From JAWHTC01 sp032586155 (GTDB taxonomy: Bacteria > Pseudomonadota > Alphaproteobacteria > Rhodobacterales > Rhodobacteraceae), in contig NZ_JAWHTC010000002.1 in assembly GCF_032586155.1 (NCBI RefSeq), forward strand, positions 1,054,001 through 1,118,000: DNA of 64,000 nt. Reading direction: 5' to 3'. The notes under the pieces were generated by a model that did no database searches, was not told the origin of the DNA, and was given only the letters and a program-made list of their open reading frames with translations. Shown piece after piece: positions 36,711 to 44,279 of this stretch. The translations under genes were made by a program, and so were the position numbers. Numbering within the stretch: the stretch's first letter is position 1; every line of letters starts with the position of its first letter.

Positions 36711-37253
36711 TCAATCAGAAATCTCTGCGCGCAACTCGCGCATCAGGATGCCCAGCGTTTTTTGATAGCGTTCGCTGGCCAGGTGGCCCTCGTCGTCGAA
36801 CTGGTTTGACCCGTCGGCCACGGCCAGTTCCGGGCCGGGAAGGAGGCGCGGGCGAAACGGGGTCATCATCGCGCGCAGGATCACCTGGGCGCGTTCGCCG
36901 CCGGCGCGGCCGTCGGCAACCGACATGATCGCCACCGGTTTGCCTTTCCAATGCATGCCCTTGACCCGGCTGACCCAGTCGAGGGCGTTTTTCAGAACGC
37001 CCGAGGGGGCCTTGTTGTATTCGGGGGTGACGATGATCACGGCGTCGGCCTCGGCGATTTGCTCGGCCAGCGTTTGGACGGCGGCGGGGATGCCATGGGC
37101 GTCTTCGTCATCGCCATTATAGAGCGGCAAGTTGAGGTCGGCGACGGTGAACTCGGCCTCGCCGAAGGCACGGGCGGCCACGTGCATGAGTTTACGGTTC
37201 TGGCTACCCGCGCGGAGAGAACCGCAAAGGCCGAGGAGTGTTGGTTGGGTCAT
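36711..37253 (-). CDS. NAD(P)H-dependent FMN reductase family protein
   Basis: 180-residue flavodoxin-like reductase. GLCGSLRAGSQNRKLMH near the N-terminus binds the FMN phosphate; TPEYNKAPSGVLKNALDW at 77-94 is the family's second flavin-contact block. Such enzymes reduce quinones, azo dyes, chromate or free flavin; the physiological substrate cannot be deduced. Single gene on the minus strand. Confidence 0.88.
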   Translation of the reverse strand: MTQPTLLGLCGSLRAGSQNRKLMHVAARAFGEAEFTVADLNLPLYNGDDEDAHGIPAAVQTLAEQIAEADAVIIVTPEYNKAPSGVLKNALDWVSRVKGMHWKGKPVAIMSVADGRAGGERAQVILRAMMTPFRPRLLPGPELAVADGSNQFDDEGHLASERYQKTLGILMRELRAEISD

Positions 37254-37348
37254 GAAGGTCTTTCCTGATCGCTTGCTTCACCCGAAATAAGGCGTGGTGC
37301 GGGGTGGGGCAAGACAGCGGTGCGCATGGGATGCCTGCGGAAATGCAT

Positions 37349-37373
37349 GATCCCGCCGGACAAGGGCGGGATC
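37349..37373 (-). terminator. Stem-loop downstream of the OmpA-like gene
   Basis: GATCCCGCC (37349-37357) / GGCGGGATC (37365-37373), 7-base loop, 26 bases past the stop at 37399 on the minus strand. Only a short TTT follows. Confidence 0.5.
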
Positions 37374-37398
37374 ACAGAATGTTTGTCAAAGGATGGGA

Positions 37399-38067
37399 TC
37401 AGGCCGCGTTGGGCAGGATCACGATCTCGACCCGGCGGTTTTGTTGCCGCCCCTCGGGCGAGAGGTTCGAGGCGACCGGCTGGCTTTCGCCACGGCCGGT
37501 GGACTGGATCCGGCTCGAGGCGACCCCTTCCGAGACCAGCACCGTGGCCACGGATTCGGCCCGGCGATAGGAGAGGTCCTGATTATAACCGGCATCGCCG
37601 ACATTGTCGGTGTGTCCCAGGACCTGCACCGTGCTGTCAGGATAGGCATTGAGGTTGCTGGCCACGGCGCGGATGTCACGTTCGAGATCGGGGCGCAGCG
37701 TGTCGCTGTCGGTGGCAAACAGGATGTCCTGTGGCAGGGTCACGATCAGGCGGTCGCCTGTGTTGGTGATCTGCACGTCGTTGCCGACGCTCTGGCGCAG
37801 GTCGGCCTCTTGCTTGTCGAGAATGGACCCGGCGACAACGCCGCCCGCCGCGCCGACGACGGCGCCGAGCGCCGCGCCTTTTGCGCGGTTGCCGTCACCG
37901 GCGACGATCGCCCCCAGTGCGGCACCGAGACCGGCGCCCATCAGCGCGCCCTGCTTGGTGTTGTAGTCTGGATCATCGGGGTTCAGATAGGCCGGATCGG
38001 TGCAAGCCGTAGTGGTGGCCAATGCCCCGACGGCCAGCGCCAGCGAGATTTTCGATACATATGTCAT
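37399..38067 (-). CDS. OmpA-family peptidoglycan-binding protein with glycine-zipper segment
   Basis: 222 residues. The N-terminal export signal ends ATTTAC, a possible though imperfect lipobox (C22). A glycine-zipper region follows (GAGLGAALGAIVAG, GAALGAVVGAAGGVVAG), then the OmpA C-terminal domain with GHTDNVGDAGYNQDLSYRRAESV and the closing QNRRVEI. This is the YiaD-like layout: outer-membrane lipoprotein anchoring to peptidoglycan. The upstream region (38068-38384) carries the second copy of the 27-base element. Confidence 0.88.
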   Translation of the reverse strand: MTYVSKISLALAVGALATTTACTDPAYLNPDDPDYNTKQGALMGAGLGAALGAIVAGDGNRAKGAALGAVVGAAGGVVAGSILDKQEADLRQSVGNDVQITNTGDRLIVTLPQDILFATDSDTLRPDLERDIRAVASNLNAYPDSTVQVLGHTDNVGDAGYNQDLSYRRAESVATVLVSEGVASSRIQSTGRGESQPVASNLSPEGRQQNRRVEIVILPNAA

Positions 38068-38384
38068 GGTGTTTACCCGTTCAGCCTCAAGTCTGTGGTG
38101 TCGTGCCGCATTTTGCGGTCGTTATGCAATAACAGGCTCAATATACGCCAGCAGCGCCCCCGACCCAAGGGAAGATCGGGGGGAAATCGGCGGCAATTCG
38201 CGCATATCCACGGCACCGGGTCTAACCTGAAGCCACTATGCGAAACGTCTGCAACGCTTGACAAAACGGACGGCCAAAAATCTCAACCCTGTGCGAACTA
38301 TGCGCTTCACCAGGCGCAGCCGATCAGCGCAAAATGTACAATCGATGATAGAGGTATTGTGCTTTTTGTTTTGAGAGGTGTCCA
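38068..38384. other. 317-base intergenic region ompA-like / HAD gene
   Basis: No gene is supported. It includes promoters for both divergent genes and the repeat copy at 38239-38265. The last ~100 bases before 38385 are AT-rich, with GGTGTCC weakly serving as ribosome binding site. Confidence 0.5.
38239..38265 (+). repeat. 27-base element with imperfect dyad, copy 2
   Basis: Starts TGCGAAACGT and ends TTGACAAA; 23 of 27 positions agree with 31538-31564. The dyad arms AAACGT / ACGcTT keep one mismatch. It lies 120 bases upstream of the HAD gene and may overlap a -35 box (TTGACA). Confidence 0.6.
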
Positions 38385-38996
38385 ATGACAGCCAAATGCC
38401 TCATGCTTGATGTCGATGGCGTCCTCGTTGATGGTCGCCCTTGCGATGGGCGGCGTTGGGACTCCGATCTGTTGGAGGACTTGGGCCTATCGCCGGCTGT
38501 GCTTTTTGAAAACTTCTTCACGGCCGAGTGGAACGACATTGTTGTCGGAAAAAGGGAACTCTTGCCGACACTTGAAACAGTGTTGAAGCGCCTTGCTCCA
38601 ATTGTCCAAGCCAAAGACCTCGTAGCCTACTGGTTTGAAATGGATTCTCGTATCATACAAGCCGTTTTGTCAGATGTCCGTATAGCAAGAGGTCAAGGAA
38701 TTCCTGTGCATCTCGCGACCAATCAAGAGCACATGCGAGTTGAATACTTGATGCAGACAATGGGCTTGCGCGACGAAGTCGATGGCATCATTTATTCAGC
38801 CAAAGCAAGGTGTAAGAAACCGAGCTCCGAGTTCTTTGCTTTTGCGGAACAGACAACCGGGTATCGACCTGACGATTTGCTCCTGGTTGACGACACTTTG
38901 ACAAATGTTGAAGCCGCGCGCGCATCTGGGTGGTCTGCGGTTCATTGGGATGGAACCAAAAAGCTTTCAGCTATTTTGCAACGCAGCATTGGGTAG
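38385..38996 (+). CDS. HAD-superfamily hydrolase (subfamily IA type)
   Basis: 203 residues with the four HAD motifs: nucleophile DVDGVLVDG (9-17), LATNQEH (motif II), the lysine in KARCKKPSSEFF (motif III) and LLLVDDTLTNVEAA (motif IV). It probably dephosphorylates a small metabolite; substrate unknown. The gene is noticeably less GC-rich and less biased at third codon positions than its neighbours, which suggests recent acquisition. It stands alone, convergent with the Ada-like gene. Confidence 0.85.
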   Translation: MTAKCLMLDVDGVLVDGRPCDGRRWDSDLLEDLGLSPAVLFENFFTAEWNDIVVGKRELLPTLETVLKRLAPIVQAKDLVAYWFEMDSRIIQAVLSDVRIARGQGIPVHLATNQEHMRVEYLMQTMGLRDEVDGIIYSAKARCKKPSSEFFAFAEQTTGYRPDDLLLVDDTLTNVEAARASGWSAVHWDGTKKLSAILQRSIG

Positions 38997-39067
38997 TGTT
39001 GGCCCAAAGCCGCCGTCCGCTAGACGGTTGAGCATTCTTGAATAACTCCACGTTGCAAACAATCCTG

Positions 39068-39904
39068 TCAGGCCTCGGCGCGGGCGCTTTCCCATGCGAG
39101 CAGCGCGCGCTTGACCGGCAGGCCCCAGTGATAGCCGCCAAGAGCGCCGGATTTGCGCAGAGCACGGTGGCAGGGGATCAGCCAGCTGACCGGGTTGCGG
39201 CCCACGGCAGTGCCGACGGCGCGCACGGCGCGGGGTTTGCCGACGGCCTGAGCGATTTCGGAATAAGTGCTGACGTTGCCTGACGGGATTTGCAGCAGCG
39301 CCTCCCAGACCTTGATCTGAAAGGGCGCGCCGATCATGTGCAGCGCGGTCTCGCCTTTCTGCTCGAAGGCGGCGTCGACCAACGGTTTCAGGCGCATCGG
39401 GTCCTCGGTGAAGGTGGCGTTGGGCCAGCGGCTGACCATATCTTCCATCGCGGCCTCGGTGCCGGTTTCCGCGGCAAAGGCCAGCCCGCAAATGCCCTTT
39501 TCCGTGCCCATGACGAGGGCGAGGTCGAACGGACTGTCGAACCAGCCCCAGAAGACCTCGAGACCATCACCCTTGCGGGCAAATTCGCCGGGGCTCATCG
39601 CCTCCCATCGGATGAACAGATCGTGCAGGCGGCCCGACCCCGAAAGGCCGAGGGAATGGCTGACCTGAAGGGTGGTCATGTGTTCGGATAGCATCTTCTT
39701 GGCCTGACCCAGTTGCAGGTATTGCTGATAGCGTTTCGGGCTGACGCCGACCCATTGCGAAAACAGCCGTTGGAAATGGGCGGGCGACATGTCCATCTGC
39801 GACGCCAGATCCTCCAGCGACAAGGGCGCATCGGCGGCGTCGATCAGGTCAAGCGCGCGGCGCATGACGTGGTAGTGATAGCTCTGGTTCTGGTCGGCGG
39901 TCAT
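39068..39904 (-). CDS. Ada-like AraC regulator fused to O6-methylguanine-DNA methyltransferase
   Basis: 278 residues combining an AraC-type helix-turn-helix domain (about 15-110; LEDLASQMDMSPAHFQRLFSQWVG) with a C-terminal alkyltransferase domain. The acceptor cysteine lies in WLIPCHRALRKSG, and VSTYSEIAQAVGKPRAVRAVG is the DNA-binding helix. It lacks the N-terminal Ada zinc domain that senses methylphosphotriesters, a known variant. It repairs O6-methylguanine and may regulate its own or other genes. Confidence 0.93.
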   Translation of the reverse strand: MTADQNQSYHYHVMRRALDLIDAADAPLSLEDLASQMDMSPAHFQRLFSQWVGVSPKRYQQYLQLGQAKKMLSEHMTTLQVSHSLGLSGSGRLHDLFIRWEAMSPGEFARKGDGLEVFWGWFDSPFDLALVMGTEKGICGLAFAAETGTEAAMEDMVSRWPNATFTEDPMRLKPLVDAAFEQKGETALHMIGAPFQIKVWEALLQIPSGNVSTYSEIAQAVGKPRAVRAVGTAVGRNPVSWLIPCHRALRKSGALGGYHWGLPVKRALLAWESARAEA

Positions 39905-40030
39905 GGGCTTGGTCCTTTTGGCTTGCCTATGAACCTAGTGGCTGTTGGAGGGTGAGGCGACCCGGATTTTGCGCATTTGCCGGATGTGGATTGGCGCGGT
40001 ATGAGCAAGGCAACGCGAAAGGTGTGGCCG

Positions 40031-40627
40031 ATGAAAACAGTGACCTCGATTGAAGAGTTGGAAACCCTCTATTCCGAACCGGTGCCTGCGTCCCTGACCA
40101 AGGTGACCGCGAAGATGACGCCGCTGTATCGGCAATGGATCGAGGCGTCGAAGTTCGTCGTTGTGTCGTCGGTCGGGCCGGAGGGGACCGATGCCAGTCC
40201 GAGGGGCGATGATGGCCCGGTGGTGCGGATCGCGGATGAGCAAACGGTCTTGTTGCCCGACTGGAAGGGCAACAACCGGATCGACACGCTGCGCAACATC
40301 GTGCGGGACGACCGGGTGAGCCTGATGTTCATGGTGCCGGGCTGTACGAACGTGGTGCGGATCAACGGCACGGCGGTGCTGGCCGTGGACGAGGGGTTGC
40401 GCGAGAGCTTTGCCAAGGGCGGCAAACTGCCCGCGACGGTGATCGTGGTGCGCATTGGCGAGATGTATTTCCAATGCGCCAAGGCGATCATGCGGGCGAA
40501 TTTGTGGGGCGGGGATGCGCCGGAGGTGCCCACGGCGGGGCAGTTCATCAAGGAGATGAAATCGGATTTCGATGCCGAGGGGTATGACAGTGGCTATCCG
40601 GAATATGCCAAGGGGCGGTTTTGGTAG
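40031..40627 (+). CDS. Pyridoxamine 5'-phosphate oxidase-like flavin-binding protein
   Basis: 198 residues from ATG 40031; upstream in-frame starts exist but lack support. Split-barrel fold signatures: FVVVSSVGPEGTDASPRGDDG and LLPDWKGNNRIDTLRNIVRDDRVSLMF, as in FMN-dependent PNPOx-type proteins of the MSMEG_1061 kind. The reaction is unknown; members bind FMN, F420 or haem. Single gene. Confidence 0.8.
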   Translation: MKTVTSIEELETLYSEPVPASLTKVTAKMTPLYRQWIEASKFVVVSSVGPEGTDASPRGDDGPVVRIADEQTVLLPDWKGNNRIDTLRNIVRDDRVSLMFMVPGCTNVVRINGTAVLAVDEGLRESFAKGGKLPATVIVVRIGEMYFQCAKAIMRANLWGGDAPEVPTAGQFIKEMKSDFDAEGYDSGYPEYAKGRFW

Positions 40628-40731
40628 TAGAAAGCCAACAAAAAGGTTTGCAGGCGATCGTCAGAATTCCGTCAAGATGCCGTAGTATCGCTTAATCGGT
40701 TCACGGGCATTTAAAGTATGCGGGGTGCAAT

Positions 40732-41049
40732 TTGCAGGACGACCATTTACACGAAACGCACGGAATAATGTGCGGTCACGTGCACACCGGTGAACGACCG
40801 CTCCGACTTATCGAGCACGGCCCTGATGGTCAGTGGGACCTTATGTGCGGAGAAACCGACCATGACACTCAGGAAGCGGTTAACGCGGCTGTCGTCGATT
40901 GCAAAGACTGCGCTATGAAGGGTCTCTTTCTACCGCACAGTGTTCAGAATCTTCCAATGGGGCATTTGGCTGAGTTTGAGCCAAGCAAAGAGCGCTGGGA
41001 CGTAAGGCAAATGACGTCTGCTGAAATTGCTGCGTATTACGAAGAATGA
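40732..41049 (+). CDS. Cys/His-containing protein of unknown function (105 aa)
   Basis: Open frame from a TTG at 40732, or from ATG 40768 giving 93 residues (MCGHVHTGERPLRL). Cysteines and histidines recur in MCGHVHTGE, LMCGETDHD and VDCKDCAMKG, suggesting a zinc site. No family recognised. Less GC-rich than flanking genes. Its stop overlaps a long in-frame extension of nth but the real nth start is 117 bases further on. Confidence 0.6.
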   Translation: MQDDHLHETHGIMCGHVHTGERPLRLIEHGPDGQWDLMCGETDHDTQEAVNAAVVDCKDCAMKGLFLPHSVQNLPMGHLAEFEPSKERWDVRQMTSAEIAAYYEE

Positions 41050-41165
41050 CGGCTTCGGCAGACAGGGCGTTGCCCCTAATGAGAATTGCGCTGGCTTTCG
41101 ACCTTTGGTTGCCAACCATCCCACCCCGCCTTATCAAACCTGAAACGCAACCCCGGGGCGGCGCC

Positions 41166-41810
41166 ATGGCCAAGCAGCTTGACTACCACACGATCCGAGA
41201 GATTTTCACCCGGTTCCAAGAAGCCGAGGCCGAGCCCAAGGGTGAGCTGGATCATGTGAACGCCTATACGCTGGTTGTGGCGGTCGCGCTGAGTGCGCAG
41301 GCCACGGATGTGGGGGTGAACCGGGCGACGAAGGACCTGTTCAAAATCGCCGATACGCCGCAGAAGATGCTGAATCTGGGCGAAGAGGCGTTGATCGAGC
41401 ATATCAAGACCATCGGGCTTTACCGCAACAAGGCCAAGAACGTCATGAAGATGGCGAAGATATTGGTCGAGTACTATTGCGGCGAGGTGCCCAATTCACG
41501 CGCGGCGCTTGAGAGTCTTCCGGGGGTTGGGCGCAAGACGGCCAACGTGGTTTTGAACATGTGGTGGCATTATCCGGCGCAGGCGGTGGATACGCATATC
41601 TTTCGTTTCGGCAACCGCTCGGGTGTATGCCCGGGAAAGGACGTGGTGGCGGTTGAACGCGCCATCGAGGACCATATCCCGGTCGACTTCCAGCAGCATG
41701 CCCATCACTGGATGATCCTGCACGGGCGCTATACATGCGTCGCGCGCAAACCCAAATGCGCGGCCTGCCTGATCCGGGATCTGTGCATGTTCGAGGACAA
41801 GAATCTGTGA
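41166..41810 (+). CDS. nth: Endonuclease III
   Basis: DNA glycosylase/AP lyase for oxidised pyrimidines, 214 residues from ATG 41166 (MAKQLDYHTIREIF), the usual length; a longer frame to 41046 is not needed. Helix-hairpin-helix LPGVGRKTANVV with the catalytic lysine, catalytic aspartate in AVDTHIFR, and the 4Fe-4S motif C-x6-C-x2-C-x5-C (CVARKPKCAACLIRDLC). Its stop overlaps the GTG start of the RidA-like gene. Confidence 0.95.
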   Translation: MAKQLDYHTIREIFTRFQEAEAEPKGELDHVNAYTLVVAVALSAQATDVGVNRATKDLFKIADTPQKMLNLGEEALIEHIKTIGLYRNKAKNVMKMAKILVEYYCGEVPNSRAALESLPGVGRKTANVVLNMWWHYPAQAVDTHIFRFGNRSGVCPGKDVVAVERAIEDHIPVDFQQHAHHWMILHGRYTCVARKPKCAACLIRDLCMFEDKNL

Positions 41811-42205
41811 GCCGTCAGAACGTTTCTTCGGGATCGCCGCTTGAGCCGCAGATCGGGTTTTCTTGGGCGGTGCGGATTGGCAGTCACGTGGCGGTGGCCG
41901 GTACTGCGCCGATTGCCGACGGTGGCGGCACCGCGGGTGTGAGCGATGTGGCCGCGCAGACGCGCCGCTGCCTTGAGATCGGGCTTGAGGCATTGGCCGA
42001 GGCCGGAGCAGGCGCTAGGGATGTGATCCGCAGCCGGATCATGCTGACCGATATCAGCCGCTGGAAAGAGGCGGCGGAGGTGCACGGCGAGGTGTTCGGA
42101 GATATCCGCCCGGTCTGCACATTTGTCGAGGTCAGTGGTTTCATAAACCCGGAATGGTTGGTCGAGACGGAACTCGACGCCGTGATGTCAGAGGAAGAGC
42201 AATGA
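41807..42205 (+). CDS. RidA/YjgF-family protein
   Basis: 132 residues starting at a GTG that overlaps the nth stop (GTGA). FSWAVRIGSHVAVAGTAPI, then DVAAQTRRCLEIGLEALAEAGAGARDVIRSRIMLTDI and CTFVEVSGFINPEWLVETELDAV, match the family, including the conserved arginine in the ligand pocket. RidA deaminates reactive enamine/imine intermediates; this lineage, often annotated as RidA-like, may have another substrate. Coupled by ATGA to the kinase gene. Confidence 0.88.
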   Translation: MSRQNVSSGSPLEPQIGFSWAVRIGSHVAVAGTAPIADGGGTAGVSDVAAQTRRCLEIGLEALAEAGAGARDVIRSRIMLTDISRWKEAAEVHGEVFGDIRPVCTFVEVSGFINPEWLVETELDAVMSEEEQ

Positions 42206-43185
42206 GCAAATATCAGGTTGTCGGCATCGGCAACGCCATCGTCGACGTGATTTCGCAATGCGATGACAGCTTTCTCGACCTGATGGGGATCGAGAAAGGC
42301 ATCATGCAACTGATCGAGCGGGAACGCGGTGAGCTGCTTTATGGCGCGATGGGAAACCGCACCCAGGCGCCGGGAGGTTCGGTTGCCAATACGATTGCCG
42401 GCCTCGGATCGCTGGGGCTGTCGACGGCCTTTATCGGCCGGGTGCATGATGATGCGCTGGGGCAGTTCTATGCCCGCGAAATGGCGGCCGACGGCACTGA
42501 TTTCGTCAACCCTCCGGTGCCAGGGGGTGAATTGCCGACGTCCCGCTCGATGATCTTTGTCAGCCCAGATGGCGAGCGGTCAATGAACACCTATCTCGGT
42601 ATTTCGGCCGAGCTGGGCCCCGAGGATGTGGATGACGCCGTAGCAGGGCAGGCCGAGCTTTTGTTCCTGGAAGGGTACCTGTTTGACAAGGACAAGGGCA
42701 AAGAGGCGTTCCTGGCGGCGGCGCGGGCCTGTCGTGCAGGGGGCGGCAAGGCGGGAATTGCCCTGAGCGATCCATTCTGCGTTGACCGCCATCGCGATGA
42801 TTTCCGCCGGCTGGTCAAGGAACTGGATTATGTCATCGGCAATTCCCACGAATGGGAATCGCTCTACCAGACCGATCTGAGTGCGGCGCTGGAGCAGGCA
42901 AGCCGGGATGCAGGTATGGTGGTCTGCACCCGTTCAGGACATGACGTTGTGCTGCTTAGCGGGGATGAGTTGGTGGAAGTTCCGGTTGACGAAATCGTGC
43001 CGGTGGATGCCACCGGGGCAGGCGACCAGTTCGCCGCCGGGTTTCTTTATGGTGTGGCCACCGGGCAGAGCCTTGAAGTGTCGGGTCGCATGGGATGCGT
43101 TGCTGCCGCCGAGGTGATCTCCCATTACGGTGCACGGCCCGAGACGGATGTGAAAGCCTTGTTCAAGGACGCCGGGCTGATCTGA
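42202..43185 (+). CDS. PfkB-family carbohydrate/nucleoside kinase (adenosine-kinase-like)
   Basis: 327 residues. N-terminal GIGNAIVDVI and GGSVANTIAGLGSLG are the first PfkB signature region; the second, VDATGAGDQFAAGFLYG, carries the catalytic aspartate and anion hole. It resembles alphaproteobacterial proteins annotated as adenosine kinase or ribokinase-like. Third gene of nth-ridA-pfkB, all overlapping by four bases. Confidence 0.9.
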   Translation: MSKYQVVGIGNAIVDVISQCDDSFLDLMGIEKGIMQLIERERGELLYGAMGNRTQAPGGSVANTIAGLGSLGLSTAFIGRVHDDALGQFYAREMAADGTDFVNPPVPGGELPTSRSMIFVSPDGERSMNTYLGISAELGPEDVDDAVAGQAELLFLEGYLFDKDKGKEAFLAAARACRAGGGKAGIALSDPFCVDRHRDDFRRLVKELDYVIGNSHEWESLYQTDLSAALEQASRDAGMVVCTRSGHDVVLLSGDELVEVPVDEIVPVDATGAGDQFAAGFLYGVATGQSLEVSGRMGCVAAAEVISHYGARPETDVKALFKDAGLI

Positions 43186-43207
43186 TGGTCGCCGCTTTTA
43201 CGACCAT
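43185..43207 (+). terminator. Stem-loop right after the PfkB-family gene
   Basis: ATGGTCG (43185-43191) / CGACCAT (43201-43207), 9-base loop, starting at the last base of the stop codon. No T-run follows, so terminator function is tentative. Confidence 0.4.
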
Positions 43208-43287
43208 GGCGCGTGTTTCAGGGTTGCCGGGTTTCGCGAACAGTATCTGGGCGAAGAAAGTACACGTGTGGCGCACCCCCTCACGGC

Positions 43288-43974
43288 TCAGAGTTTTCCG
43301 TCCAACCGATAATGTCCGGTCATCGGATAGCGCAGCAGGAAATCCTCCAGGCGCGCGCCCGCGCCGACATTGTGAATGATCATCGGCCGTTCCGTGCCGG
43401 GAACAAGCTGATCCGAGACGATGCCGATATGGGGCAGGCCGCGGCCGAGGGTCCAGGTGACGATGTCGCCAGGCAGGAAGATGGTTTGCTCATCCGGCAT
43501 AGGCAGGGCCATGCCACCGCGTTTGAAATAGCGCCGCAGGTTGGGCACGCGGCGGTGGTCGATGTTGCGATCGGGGCGCTGGAGGCCCCAGATTGCCGGG
43601 TAACGGGAAAAGGCTGCACGCATGTCTTCGTGAACCAGCTTTTGCAGGTCGATACCGTGGGCGTCGCGCAGGGCGCGGATCAGCACATCGGTGCAAACGC
43701 CGCGCTCGCGGGGCACGTCGCCGCCCGGATAGGACAGGCTTTGGTAGGCGCCGTCATAGATCGTGGTGATGCCGATCTGGCTGCGCGCCGAGGTGATCAG
43801 GGCCCGAGACCAGTCCGAGCTGGGAAGAGGTTCGGGCGCAGGGGTGATTGCCGTGGCCGGGACAAGGTCGGACAGATAGGCCCGGGCGATGTTCCAGTGG
43901 TGCGGTTTCGCCAGCCCGATGGCCGCGGTGAAGATGACGGCCGTGAACGCGAGGATGAGAACAAGGGTCCGCAT
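43288..43974 (-). CDS. DUF1287 domain protein (YiiX/NlpC-P60-like)
   Basis: 228-residue exported protein: N-terminal hydrophobic segment (1-22), then ARSQIGITTIYDGAYQSLSYPGGDVPRERGVCTDVLIRALRDA with a cysteine in the position of a papain-like nucleophile, and LPHIGIVSD with the matching histidine. DUF1287 proteins are predicted cell-wall or lipid-modifying peptidases or amidases. Downstream of the 4.5S RNA gene on the same strand. Confidence 0.85.
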   Translation of the reverse strand: MRTLVLILAFTAVIFTAAIGLAKPHHWNIARAYLSDLVPATAITPAPEPLPSSDWSRALITSARSQIGITTIYDGAYQSLSYPGGDVPRERGVCTDVLIRALRDAHGIDLQKLVHEDMRAAFSRYPAIWGLQRPDRNIDHRRVPNLRRYFKRGGMALPMPDEQTIFLPGDIVTWTLGRGLPHIGIVSDQLVPGTERPMIIHNVGAGARLEDFLLRYPMTGHYRLDGKL

Positions 43975-44115
43975 GCGGGCAGGTTAGGGCTGTGGTTTCG
44001 CGATGCAAAGCCGTTGCCCGGATCGGGTGGGAAATCGGCAAGGGATGGCCGGTCTGGTGCGGGGCGTTTGGGGGGAAGAGGCGGCTGCGCGTATTTGCCC
44101 TGCAAATGCGCCGAG

Positions 44116-44213
44116 GTGAGAGGCTGGACAACGACCCAAGCGGGGCTCGTTACGGCTGCTTCCTTCCGGACCTGACCGGGTTGGCGAGGCGCCTGCCCGC
44201 GCCAACCTCTCAC
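44116..44213 (-). ncRNA. ffs: 4.5S signal recognition particle RNA
   Basis: The minus strand contains the conserved SRP helix 8 core: GGTCAGGTCCGGAAGG followed by AAGCAGCC, with the GGAA tetraloop and asymmetric loop sequences. The ends pair (GTGAGAGG at 44116-44123 with CCTCTCAC at 44206-44213), giving a ~98-nt hairpin, normal for small bacterial SRP RNA. It binds Ffh and targets membrane proteins co-translationally. The ends are estimated from pairing. Confidence 0.95.
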
Positions 44214-44279
44214 GCTTGGATATAGGCTTGTGGACGGGGATTCGCAAGATGCTGCGGCAAACCCCGAAACAGACAAGGA

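Noticed and set aside
40732..41165. nth beginning at 41046 rather than 41166
   Set aside because: The extra 40 residues are not part of the endonuclease III fold and overlap the upstream gene's stop; ATG 41166 gives the usual length.
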